A stretch of DNA of 6,294 bases, from positions 1 to 6,294 of the forward strand of contig CAIRFY010000047.1 of assembly GCA_903877945.1 (NCBI GenBank). The letters are read 5' to 3'. This document shows, in pieces, positions 1-6,194 of this stretch. Source of the DNA: an uncultured Oscillochloris sp. (GTDB taxonomy: Bacteria > Chloroflexota > Chloroflexia > Chloroflexales > Chloroflexaceae). The notes under the pieces are model-generated. The model had not been told where the DNA came from, made no database searches, and worked only from the letters and a program-made list of their open reading frames with translations. The stretch's first letter is position 1. Each line of letters starts with the position of its first letter. A program made the position numbers and the translations under genes.

Positions 1-700
1 CCGCGAAGGCATCTTCCGGCGTTTTCACCACAACGAACTGACCTTCCGTGGGCTTTACATGTTCACTGAAAACTACATGCTCTCGCTCTCGCACGACGAG
101 GTCGTACACGGCAAGGGCTCGCTGATGGATAAGATGTCCGGCGACCTGTGGCAGAAGTTCGCCAACATGCGCCTGCTTTTCAGCTACATGTACGCTCAGC
201 CCGGCAAGAAGCTCATGTTTATGGGTGCCGAGTTTGGCCAGTGGCATGAGTGGAACCACGACAGTAGCTTGGACTGGCACCTGCTCCAGTACCCCTCACA
301 CATCGGTCTTCAACGGCTGGTGGGCGACCTGAACCGGCTCTACGCCAACGAGCCGGCCCTGCACGAACTCGACTGTGACCCCGCCGGTTTCGAGTGGGTC
401 GATGTCAGCGACAGCGACAGCAGCATCTATAGCTTCCTGCGCCGGGGCAGAAGCACCGGCGACATCATTCTGGTGGTGATCAACGCCACCCCGGTGGTGC
501 GGCCCAACTACCGCATCGGTGTGCCGCGTGATGGTTGGTGGCGCGAGTTGCTCAATAGTGACGGCAGCGAGTACTGGGGCTGCGGTATCGGTAACGCCGG
601 CGGCGTCATGGCCGACCCCATATACGTCCACGGTCGCAACCAGTCGCTCCGCCTCATCCTACCGCCTCTCGGCGCGCTCTTCTTCAAGAGCGAGGGGTGA
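1..700 (+). CDS. glgB: 1,4-alpha-glucan branching enzyme, C-terminal part (5' end outside window)
   Basis: GlgB cuts alpha-1,4 glucan chains and re-attaches the pieces through alpha-1,6 bonds during cytoplasmic glycogen synthesis (a GH13 enzyme). The frame is open from base 2 and gives 232 residues, about the last third of a protein usually 630-730 aa long. The visible part starts near the end of the catalytic barrel. RFHHNELTF is followed by the hallmark LSHDEVVHGKGSL (partial residues 29-41), which carries the conserved His-Asp pair of GH13 region IV. Next comes FMGAEFGQWHEWNHD, a branching-enzyme signature, and SLDWHLL. The last ~100 residues form the beta-sandwich alpha-amylase C domain (SFLRRG, ILVVINATPVVRPNYRIGVP, then LPPLGALFF at the end). 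TGA is at 698-700. The gene runs towards the methyltransferase on the other strand, with 37 bp between the two stop codons. The family call is firm; the start cannot be seen. Confidence 0.96.
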   Translation, partial: REGIFRRFHHNELTFRGLYMFTENYMLSLSHDEVVHGKGSLMDKMSGDLWQKFANMRLLFSYMYAQPGKKLMFMGAEFGQWHEWNHDSSLDWHLLQYPSHIGLQRLVGDLNRLYANEPALHELDCDPAGFEWVDVSDSDSSIYSFLRRGRSTGDIILVVINATPVVRPNYRIGVPRDGWWRELLNSDGSEYWGCGIGNAGGVMADPIYVHGRNQSLRLILPPLGALFFKSEG

Positions 701-734
701 GGGCTGTTGTGAAAGTCGCGTGATTACCGCTCAA

Positions 735-777
735 CCCTCACCCCCCAGCCCCCTCTCCCTGATCGGGAGAGGGGGTG
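735..777. repeat. C-rich palindromic repeat, copy C
   Basis: A CCCTCACCCCCCAG lead is followed by a perfect 11-bp stem, 749-759 pairing with 765-775, around a 5-nt loop (760-764). It lies between the converging 3' ends of glgB and the methyltransferase and overlaps the end of the latter, supplying its final 12 codons and its stop. It could serve as a bidirectional transcription barrier, but neither side has a T tract. The same unit recurs in four other places in the window. Confidence 0.85.
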
Positions 778-1595
778 TCGAGTGCATCCTGATGCAGAAT
801 CCCTGCCCGACGACCCTGACTCAGCATCTCATAGAGCAGCACGCCGGTGGCCACGGCGAGGTTGAGCGAATCGCTGCGGCCACGCATGGGCAGTCGCACC
901 ATCAGGTCGCAGAGCGACTGCTGCGCTGGGCTGAGGCCCTGGCGCTCACTGCCCATGAGTAACACCAGTGGTTGGGCATACGTGACCGCCTGGTAGTCTG
1001 CGGGAGCTTTGTCGGACGCACCGACGAGGAAGGCACCGCGAGCGTGTTTCCAGGTAGCAAACTCGGCAAAAGAGGCATGGGCCAACTGAACCGCGAAGAT
1101 CGCGCCCATGCTCGCTCGTAGGGCCACCGGGTCGTAGGGGTCGGTGGCGTCGTCCAGCAGGATTACGCCAGCGGCACCCACGGCGTCAGCCGTGCGCAGG
1201 ATCGTCCCCAGGTTACCGGGATCGGCTGGCTCCACCAGGGCCACCCAGCCCGGCGGCGGGCCAAGGCGTATGTCGGCCAGGTGTGTCCAGCGCTGGTGGG
1301 CCACAGCCGCCAAACCCTGCGGCCCGTCCTTCTGCGAGAGCCCAACAAAAACCTCGGCGCTCACCTCGATGATCCGGGTGCGGGCGGCGGCCTGCTGGTC
1401 AACAAGCTCGCGGGCGAAGGGGCTGCTGAGCAGATCGGGGGCCACCACCAGCGCTTCCACATCGGCCCCCACCTGCACAGCCTCGCCCACGAGACGCACG
1501 CCCTCAATAAAGAACAGGCCCGTGCGCTCGCGCTCCTTGCGCTGGCGTAGTGCGCGGATCTGGCGGACGGTTGGGTTGGCGCTGCTTGTGATCAT
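738..1595 (-). CDS. TrmH/SpoU-family RNA 2'-O-ribose methyltransferase with a repeat-encoded C-terminal tail
   Basis: This is a SAM-dependent enzyme of the SPOUT superfamily that methylates a ribose 2'-OH in rRNA or tRNA; the target nucleotide cannot be read from sequence. Residues 1-100 are the substrate-binding domain (FFIEGVRLVGEA at 28-39). Residues 115-258 are the knotted SpoU domain. Motif 1 is EPADPGNLGTILRTADAVG (122-140, with Asn128 and the catalytic-type Arg134), motif 2 is LLMGSERQGLS (212-222) and motif 3 is LPMRGRSDSLNLAVATGVLL (235-254). The family normally ends soon after the LLYE helix, but this frame runs about 28 residues further. Its last 12 codons and its TGA lie inside a C-rich palindromic repeat, so the tail is probably acquired and non-functional. 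The ATG is chosen because MITSSANPTVRQIRALRQRK matches the usual N-terminus; no convincing Shine-Dalgarno sequence precedes it. The closest named groups are 23S rRNA methyltransferases such as RlmB or TsnR-like enzymes, but no specific symbol is justified. Confidence 0.92.
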   Translation of the reverse strand: MITSSANPTVRQIRALRQRKERERTGLFFIEGVRLVGEAVQVGADVEALVVAPDLLSSPFARELVDQQAAARTRIIEVSAEVFVGLSQKDGPQGLAAVAHQRWTHLADIRLGPPPGWVALVEPADPGNLGTILRTADAVGAAGVILLDDATDPYDPVALRASMGAIFAVQLAHASFAEFATWKHARGAFLVGASDKAPADYQAVTYAQPLVLLMGSERQGLSPAQQSLCDLMVRLPMRGRSDSLNLAVATGVLLYEMLSQGRRAGILHQDALDTPSPDQGEGAGG

Positions 1596-1645
1596 CGTGT
1601 TGGATAGACAAGGTTCGTGGGTACGTGACAGTTTGCCGCCGAACA

Positions 1646-1753
1646 GCCCTCACCCCCAGCCCCTCTCCCTCACGGGGAGAGGGGAGTGTATCGCTCTGTG
1701 GTGAGGAATACTCCCCCTCTCCCGTTCAGGGAGAGGAGGTTGGGGGTGAGGGC
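1646..1753. repeat. Inverted pair of C-rich palindromic repeats (copies A and B) between two genes
   Basis: Copy A (1646-1685) starts GCCCTCACCCCCAG and has a 10-bp stem, 1660-1669 with 1675-1684. Copy B (1711-1753) is the same unit in opposite orientation, with an 8-bp stem (1716-1723 with 1729-1736), and ends TGGGGGTGAGGGC. The outer 13 bases of the pair are perfect inverted repeats, so the 108-bp block could also fold as one long hairpin. It occupies about half of the gap between the oxidase stop and the methyltransferase start. It may act on the transcript as a barrier or stabiliser; that is inference. Confidence 0.85.
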
Positions 1754-1773
1754 CTCACAGAACTGTAAGCTAA

Positions 1774-1799
1774 AACCTGAAACCTGAAATCTGAAACCT
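1774..1799. repeat. Short tandem repeat, 7-bp unit AACCTGA
   Basis: The unit AACCTGA is repeated about 3.7 times (the third copy reads AATCTGA) just beyond the stop codon of the FAD-linked oxidase frame, on its 3' side. It is non-coding. A heptamer array like this is prone to slippage; no function can be assigned. Confidence 0.8.
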
Positions 1800-1801
1800 C
1801 G

Positions 1802-4177
1802 CTACGGCATATCGGGAAACACCTTGCCGGGATTGAGTCGGTTTTCCGGGTCAAGCCAGTGCTTGATCTGGCCTTGGACGCGGATCGCCTCTGCGCCGAT
1901 GGCCCGGCGCAAAAACGGGCGCTTGAGGGTGCCGATGCCGTGTTCGCCCGAGAGCGTGCCACCCAAATCCAGGGCCACCGCAAAGATCGCCTCGGCGCAG
2001 GGCCAGAGTCGCGCCACCTCGGCGGGGTCGCGTGGGTCAAAGAGGATATTCGGGTGCAGGTTGCCATCACCGGCGTGGCCGAAGATGGCGATTGGCAGCC
2101 GATACTCGGCGCTCACCTGCTTGATCCGGCGCACGCAGGCGGCGATCTGGGGCAGCGGCACGCTGATGTCTTCACCGAGTCGGCTGGGCCGGATGCGGGC
2201 CAGGGCCGGGGCGACGGCGCGGCGGGCGCGCCAGAGGTTGGCCTCATCACTCGGGCTGCGGGCTACCTGCACGTCCACCGCCCCGCCACGTCGCGCCAGA
2301 TCGGCCAGGGCCAGCGAGTCGGAGTCTACCGCCTCAGGTTCGCCATCGGTCAGCAGCAGCAGCATGGCCCCGGCGTCGCGGGGCAGGCCGATCTGGAGAT
2401 ACGCCTCTACAGCGGAGATCGTCGTATCGTCCATCAGTTCCAGGCTGGCGGGCACGATCCCCGAGGCCATCATCTGCTCGACCGTGGCGCATGCCGCGTC
2501 GAGGGTCGGAAAGATAGCCAGGGTGGTGCGCTGCGCTGCGGGCAGGGGCAGCAGGCGCAGAGTGGCCTCGGCGATCACCGCCAGGGTGCCTTCGGAGCCA
2601 ACCAGCAGTTGGGCCAGACCGCTCTCTGGCCCCTGGCCAGCCAGCCCGTCGCCCCAGCGGGCCAGGCTGCCGTCGGCCAGCACCGCCGTCAGGCCCAGCA
2701 CATAGTCGGCAGTGACGCCGTACTTCACACAGCGCGGGCCGCCCGCGTTGCAGGCGATGTTTCCGCCGATGGTGGACACCGACTGGCTGGAGGGATCAGG
2801 CGGGTAGAACAGGCCCACGGCCTCGGCGGCGCGTTGCACCTCAGCAGTGACGGCCCCCGCGCCGACGCGAGCGACCATTTGCTCGCGGTCGATCACGATC
2901 TGATCCATACGATTGAGGCTGATCAGCAGGGCACCGGGGCTAGGAATAGCCCCGCCCGCCAGACCGCTGCCGACACCCCGGCTGACCACGGGCAGACCGC
3001 GCTCGGCGGCGATCTGCATCAGGGAGACCAACTCGGCGGTATTGGCAGGCAGGGCCACCGCCAGCGGCGCACCTTCGGGCCGCGCAATTGAGGCGTCGAG
3101 CGCGTAGGTTCCCAGGTCGTCCGGGCGGGTCAGCAGGTAGCGCGGGCCGACGGCGGCGCACAAAGCATCAAGGACGACCCTCACCCCCCTGCCCCCCTCT
3201 CCCGCCACAGCGGGAGAGGGGGGAGAAAAGCAACTCAGAACCCCCCCCGTGAGGGGGAGGGGCAGGGGTGGGGGGTATGCCGCCCGCGTACCCCGGCCCA
3301 GTTCAGTGGACAGATCGCCCCCGGCGGCGCGGGCGAGGCTCGCCAGTTCCACCAGGCAGCGCGGGCCATCGGTCGGCGGACCGTCCAGGCGCAGGTACAG
3401 CGCACCAACCCCAGCGTCGCCCCAGATCACGGGCGTGAGTCCGTGGCGGCACGCAATAACGTGGGCGGCGGCGATAAAGGCGGGCAAGGCGCCACGTGGC
3501 AGAGTCAGATCAACCGCATTGACCGCAGCGATCTGCGCGGCGGCCAGATCCTCCCAGCGCCCCCAGGCAGCCTCATCAACACGCTCAACCGCAGCCCCGA
3601 CGGCGCGGGCGGCAGCGGCAAGGGCGGTGGCCTGGCGCTCGACCACAGCGGGCGCGCCCTCAAGCTCGGCCAGCAGCAGCCCCGCGCCATCGCCATCCTC
3701 GGCCAGGGCCAGGGCGCTCAGGGCCAGGCGGCGATGGAGGAGGGCGTCGGCAAGCTGACAGGCGATGCCTATGTCAGCGCAGCGCAGCGCCAGACAGGCA
3801 CGTGCAGGCGGCAGCGGACACACGCTCACGGTTAGTTCGTGTGGACGGCCAAGGTCAATCGCACCGCCGACGACAGCCCGATGCAGACCAAGGCCCGTGG
3901 CCCGCTTGATCGTCGGCCCACCCACGACCAGCCCGTTCTCCTCAAAAGCGACCGCACGTACATAACGCCCAATCGGCCCATAACGCAGGCGGTACCGCCC
4001 GCCAGCGTTATAGGCCATCAGTTCAGCCAAGCGCAGCCCCGGCGTCAATGGAGCAACCGGCAGCCACAGGCCGTACTCGGCCAGAGCCATATTCAGATGC
4101 TCAACCGTCGTCTCAGCGGGGGCTGTGGCCATCAGCGCCCCCGGCTGCACCGCAACTGTCGTGGAGAGATGCGTCAT
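1802..4177 (-). CDS. FAD-linked oxidase, tandem GlcE-like + GlcD-like modules (glycolate/lactate oxidase family)
   Basis: This is a VAO/PCMH-family flavoprotein frame of 791 codons; the family oxidises 2-hydroxyacids such as glycolate or D-lactate. Residues 335-791 form a complete GlcD-like protein (about 457 aa; the family is about 460-500). The FAD-binding segment VVSRGVGSGLAGGAIP is at 397-412, GGNIACNAGG at 471-480 and VGSEGTLAVI at 526-535. The C-terminal domain has FGHAGDGNLH (699-708) and SGEHGIGTLKRPFLRR (743-758), ending LNPGKVF. Residues 1-300 are a second, shortened copy of the fold that most resembles GlcE. It starts midway through the FAD domain (EYGLWLP, NAGGRYRLRYG), lacks the first FAD-binding loop, and stops at GDLSTELGRGT without the usual NPG end. 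Residues 301-334 are encoded by a palindromic repeat pair. Start: the ATG at 4177 is the first in frame and has no Shine-Dalgarno; Met16 (4132) is an alternative. It may be a fused protein or two products. No GlcF gene is in the window, and the substrate is unknown. Confidence 0.85.
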   Translation of the reverse strand: MTHLSTTVAVQPGALMATAPAETTVEHLNMALAEYGLWLPVAPLTPGLRLAELMAYNAGGRYRLRYGPIGRYVRAVAFEENGLVVGGPTIKRATGLGLHRAVVGGAIDLGRPHELTVSVCPLPPARACLALRCADIGIACQLADALLHRRLALSALALAEDGDGAGLLLAELEGAPAVVERQATALAAAARAVGAAVERVDEAAWGRWEDLAAAQIAAVNAVDLTLPRGALPAFIAAAHVIACRHGLTPVIWGDAGVGALYLRLDGPPTDGPRCLVELASLARAAGGDLSTELGRGTRAAYPPPLPLPLTGGVLSCFSPPSPAVAGEGGRGVRVVLDALCAAVGPRYLLTRPDDLGTYALDASIARPEGAPLAVALPANTAELVSLMQIAAERGLPVVSRGVGSGLAGGAIPSPGALLISLNRMDQIVIDREQMVARVGAGAVTAEVQRAAEAVGLFYPPDPSSQSVSTIGGNIACNAGGPRCVKYGVTADYVLGLTAVLADGSLARWGDGLAGQGPESGLAQLLVGSEGTLAVIAEATLRLLPLPAAQRTTLAIFPTLDAACATVEQMMASGIVPASLELMDDTTISAVEAYLQIGLPRDAGAMLLLLTDGEPEAVDSDSLALADLARRGGAVDVQVARSPSDEANLWRARRAVAPALARIRPSRLGEDISVPLPQIAACVRRIKQVSAEYRLPIAIFGHAGDGNLHPNILFDPRDPAEVARLWPCAEAIFAVALDLGGTLSGEHGIGTLKRPFLRRAIGAEAIRVQGQIKHWLDPENRLNPGKVFPDMP
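3178..3276. repeat. Inverted pair of C-rich palindromic repeats (copies D and E) inside the oxidase reading frame
   Basis: Copy D (3178-3224) begins CCCTCACCCCCCTGCC and has a 14-bp perfect stem (3192-3205 with 3210-3223) around a 4-nt loop. After a 16-bp spacer comes copy E (3241-3276), a more diverged unit in opposite orientation (CCCCCCCCGTGAGGGGGAGG onwards). The pair matches copies A/B in layout and size. It is open in the oxidase frame and encodes the proline/glycine-rich joint at residues 301-334, between the two protein modules. Confidence 0.85.
3182..3184 (-). promoter_or_regulatory. Possible internal GTG start for the GlcD-like module
   Basis: Val332 of the long frame is GTG (3184-3182) and is followed directly by VRVVLDALCAAVGPRYLLTR, where a free-standing GlcD-like protein would be expected to begin. 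The repeat just upstream on the - strand reads GGGAGAGGGGGGCAGGGG, which is purine-rich and Shine-Dalgarno-like. Starting here would give a 460-aa protein of normal family length. This is a suggestion from position and length only; nothing rules out translation as one fused chain. Confidence 0.3.
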
Positions 4178-4186
4178 CGTCTCGCC

Positions 4187-4192
4187 ATTATA
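4187..4192 (-). promoter_or_regulatory. Perfect -10 box (TATAAT) next to the oxidase start, suggesting a leaderless mRNA
   Basis: On the - strand TATAAT ends 9 bases before the ATG at 4177, so transcription would start about 2-4 bases before the start codon. This fits the lack of a Shine-Dalgarno there. No good -35 hexamer is found at 16-18 bases upstream, and no TG extension precedes the box, so the match could be chance or depend on an activator. Confidence 0.4.
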
Positions 4193-4251
4193 CCGCCCAT
4201 CGGTGGGGTTGGGGTATATCGCAGGGCCGACGTTGCACCAGCCCTGTGGCG

Positions 4252-4341
4252 CTACCTCTGCAAGCGGGCCAGGGCCAAACCAAGGTCGCTGGCGGTGCGT
4301 AACTCACCGAGATCGATGCCAAGGCCGAAGTATAACCTTGC
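4252..4341 (-). pseudogene. Possible 3' remnant of a lost gene (29 codons plus stop)
   Basis: In the gap between pyrG and the oxidase gene, the - strand reads in one frame ARLYFGLGIDLGELRTASDL, then GLALARLQR and a TAG at 4254-4252, with G/C mostly at third positions. An in-frame TAG lies just upstream (4344-4342) and no start codon or ribosome site is seen, so it is not an intact gene. The GIDLGEL...ASDL pattern faintly recalls the C-terminus of HMG-CoA-lyase-like enzymes, but that resemblance is weak and no family is claimed. It may simply be chance in GC-rich DNA. Confidence 0.25.
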
Positions 4342-4355
4342 CTATGCATGCAGAA

Positions 4356-4398
4356 AGGTGGTTGAGATCGTCAGCTTCACTGACAATCTTAACCACCT
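4356..4398 (-). terminator. Strong hairpin after pyrG, probable intrinsic terminator
   Basis: The arms 4356-4374 and 4380-4398 pair over 19 positions with one mismatch (4369/4385) and one G-U pair, around a 5-nt loop (4375-4379). Read on the - strand, the stem starts 37 bases after the pyrG stop and is followed by TTCTGC, only a weak U tract. It also lies upstream of the oxidase gene, so it would separate the two transcripts. An alternative is a processing or stability hairpin. Confidence 0.6.
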
Positions 4399-4435
4399 CT
4401 CTGAAGGATTTTTGGGAGATGCTAGGGCACTAGCT

Positions 4436-6118
4436 CTACGACACCTCCATCGCCACCCATGCCCGCACCGACGTAGCCTCGTCGGAGTCGTCCAGGCGCA
4501 TCTGCTGCACCTCGCCAGCGCGCAGGGTGTGGGCGGCGGCGGCTACAAATGCGCGGAACAGCGGGTGGGGCTGGTTCGGGCGCGACAGAAACTCGGGGTG
4601 GAATTGGCTGCCCACAAACCAGGGATGGTCACGCAGTTCAATGATCTCCACCAGGCGGTTGTCCGGCGAGTGGCCGCTGATCACGAAACCGGCATCCTCA
4701 AGCAGTGTACGGTACGTGTTGTTGAACTCGAAGCGGTGGCGATGGCGCTCCATCACCTCGGCGACCCCGTATGCCTCGGCTGCCCGCGTGCCGGGAACCA
4801 GCGTGCAGGGGTAGACGCCCAGCCGCATCGTGCCGCCCTTCTCCGTGACATCCCGCTGATCAGACATCAGGTCAATCACCGGGTGCGGCGTATTCTGGTC
4901 GAACTCGGTGCTGTTCACGTCGTTGCTGCCGATCACATGGCGGGCGAAGGCGATTGTGGCGCACTGCATGCCCAGACACAGCCCCAGGTAGGGGATCTTG
5001 CGGGTGCGCGCATATTCGGCGGCCATGATCTTGCCCTCGATGCCTCGATCACCGAATCCGCCCGGCACGACGATGCCGTACACATCCGCCAGCAGCCGAT
5101 TCGGGCCATCACGCTCAATCTGCTCAGACGACACCCAGCGGATGTTGATGTCCAACTCCTGGTGCAGCCCGGCGTGGCGCAGAGCCTCGACCACGCTGAT
5201 GTAGGCGTCGCGCAGTTCCACATACTTGCCCACCAGGGCCACTGTCACCTCACGCTTTGGCTGCTTGATTAGCTGCACAAGCTCAAGCCACGCCGTCAGG
5301 TCAGGGGTCTCACCCTTCAGGCCGAGCCGGTCGCACAGATACTCACCAAGACCGGCCTTCTCCAGCACCAGGGGTACCTCGTAGATCGAGCCCACCGTCT
5401 GCACGGGAATGACCGCACGGGTATCTACATCAGCGAAGAAGGCCACCTTGTCGCGGATGTCCTCCGAGATTGCAAAATCGGCCCGGCAGAGGATCACGTC
5501 GGCGGTGATGCCGACGCCGCGCAGCGCCATCACCGAGTGCTGAGTCGGCTTGGTCTTCAGTTCGTCGGTTGATCCGATATGCGGCAGCAGCGTGACGTGG
5601 ATGTAGAGCACGTTGTCGCGCCCATACTCCTTGCGCATCTGACGGATCGCTTCAAGGAAGGGCAGGCTCTCGATGTCCCCGACCGTGCCGCCAATCTCGA
5701 CAATCACCACATCCGCGCTGCTGCTCTTGCCCACGGCGGCGATACGCGACTTGATCTCGTCGGTGATGTGCGGGATTACCTGGATCGTGCCGCCCAGGTA
5801 GTCGCCACGGCGCTCCTTCTGGATCACCGCAGAGTAGATCTGTCCGGTGGTCACATTGCTCAGCCGCGAGAGGTTCTCGTCAATAAACCGCTCATAGTGT
5901 CCCAGGTCGAGGTCGGTCTCCGCGCCATCCTCGGTAACAAAGACCTCACCGTGCTGGTAGGGTGACATCGTGCCTGGATCCACATTCAGGTAGGGATCCA
6001 ACTTCAAAACGGACACCCGTAGGCCACGGCACTTGAGCAGGCGTCCGATCGATGCGACGCTGATGCCCTTGCCGACGGAGGAAACTACACCACCCGTTAC
6101 AAAGATGTACTTCGCCAT
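4436..6118 (-). CDS. pyrG: CTP synthase (glutamine-hydrolysing)
   Basis: PyrG makes CTP from UTP, ATP and glutamine, the last step of de novo cytidine nucleotide synthesis, as a cytoplasmic tetramer. The protein has 560 residues, usual for the family (about 535-560). The N-terminal synthetase domain (about 1-270) begins MAKYIFVTGGVVSSVGKGIS, containing the ATP-binding P-loop, followed by DPYLNVDPGTMSPYQHGEVF (41-60) and EIGGTVGDIESLPF (141-154). The class I glutaminase domain (about 292-530) has VPGGFGDRG (351-359), the nucleophile Cys381 in GLCLGMQC, and the His507/Glu509 pair in GSQFHPEF. All key residues are intact. The open frame continues 23 codons upstream to an ATG at 6187, but that lies upstream of the -10 box. 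The ATG at 6118 gives the canonical N-terminus, with GAGGG 5 bases before it. An ATG at 6130 (adding MRVS) is possible but sits only 2 bases from a GGAG. Confidence 0.98.
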   Translation of the reverse strand: MAKYIFVTGGVVSSVGKGISVASIGRLLKCRGLRVSVLKLDPYLNVDPGTMSPYQHGEVFVTEDGAETDLDLGHYERFIDENLSRLSNVTTGQIYSAVIQKERRGDYLGGTIQVIPHITDEIKSRIAAVGKSSSADVVIVEIGGTVGDIESLPFLEAIRQMRKEYGRDNVLYIHVTLLPHIGSTDELKTKPTQHSVMALRGVGITADVILCRADFAISEDIRDKVAFFADVDTRAVIPVQTVGSIYEVPLVLEKAGLGEYLCDRLGLKGETPDLTAWLELVQLIKQPKREVTVALVGKYVELRDAYISVVEALRHAGLHQELDINIRWVSSEQIERDGPNRLLADVYGIVVPGGFGDRGIEGKIMAAEYARTRKIPYLGLCLGMQCATIAFARHVIGSNDVNSTEFDQNTPHPVIDLMSDQRDVTEKGGTMRLGVYPCTLVPGTRAAEAYGVAEVMERHRHRFEFNNTYRTLLEDAGFVISGHSPDNRLVEIIELRDHPWFVGSQFHPEFLSRPNQPHPLFRAFVAAAAHTLRAGEVQQMRLDDSDEATSVRAWVAMEVS

Positions 6119-6123
6119 ACTCA

Positions 6124-6139
6124 CCCTCATATCTCCTTT
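6124..6139 (-). promoter_or_regulatory. Ribosome binding region of pyrG
   Basis: On the - strand AAAGGAG (6139-6133) and GAGGG (6128-6124) precede the ATG at 6118. GAGGG has a suitable 5-base gap. The stronger AAAGGAG is 14 bases away, rather far, but only 2 bases from the alternative ATG at 6130, which is too close. The downstream site therefore decides for the MAKY start. Confidence 0.6.
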
Positions 6140-6164
6140 GTGTGGATGTCGTTGACCGCCCGCC

Positions 6165-6194
6165 ATAATACGCCCTCGACATGGCATGTTTCAA
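6165..6194 (-). promoter_or_regulatory. Sigma-70-type promoter of pyrG
   Basis: On the - strand TTGAAA (6194-6189, 5 of 6 to TTGACA) is separated by 18 bases from TATTAT (6170-6165, 5 of 6 to TATAAT). The start site would fall near 6158, giving a leader of about 40 bases before the ATG at 6118. The leader carries the ribosome site but no attenuator hairpin that I can see. The -35 box lies inside the 12-bp direct repeat at 6183-6194. Confidence 0.7.

Noticed and set aside
1859..3091. + strand open frame of 410 codons
   Set aside because: It is fully antisense to the conserved GlcD-like module, is rich in Gly, Ala, Gln and His, and has no known motif, as expected for a shadow frame in GC-rich DNA.
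735..3276. The C-rich palindromes as a CRISPR array
   Set aside because: Copies are scattered over 2.5 kb, differ in sequence and orientation, and lack regularly sized unique spacers.
4345..4352. TGCATGCA palindrome as an operator
   Set aside because: An 8-base palindrome is common by chance. It is not positioned at a promoter and has no second copy.
4356..4398. Hairpin as a riboswitch or attenuator for the oxidase gene
   Set aside because: It is a simple stem-loop with no conserved aptamer-like features and no alternative pairing that I could find. The oxidase gene has its own -10 box downstream, so a pyrG terminator is the simpler reading.
3839..5272. Long + strand open frame (477 codons) across the pyrG-oxidase gap
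   Set aside because: It lies opposite pyrG and the oxidase start, shows no recognisable domain, and crosses the pyrG hairpin and oxidase promoter region. It is a by-product of GC-rich coding on the other strand.
6119..6187. Upstream ATG giving pyrG a 23-residue extension
   Set aside because: The extension begins upstream of the -10 box, so it would not be on the mRNA, and it is unlike any PyrG N-terminus. MAKYIFVTGG is the family start.
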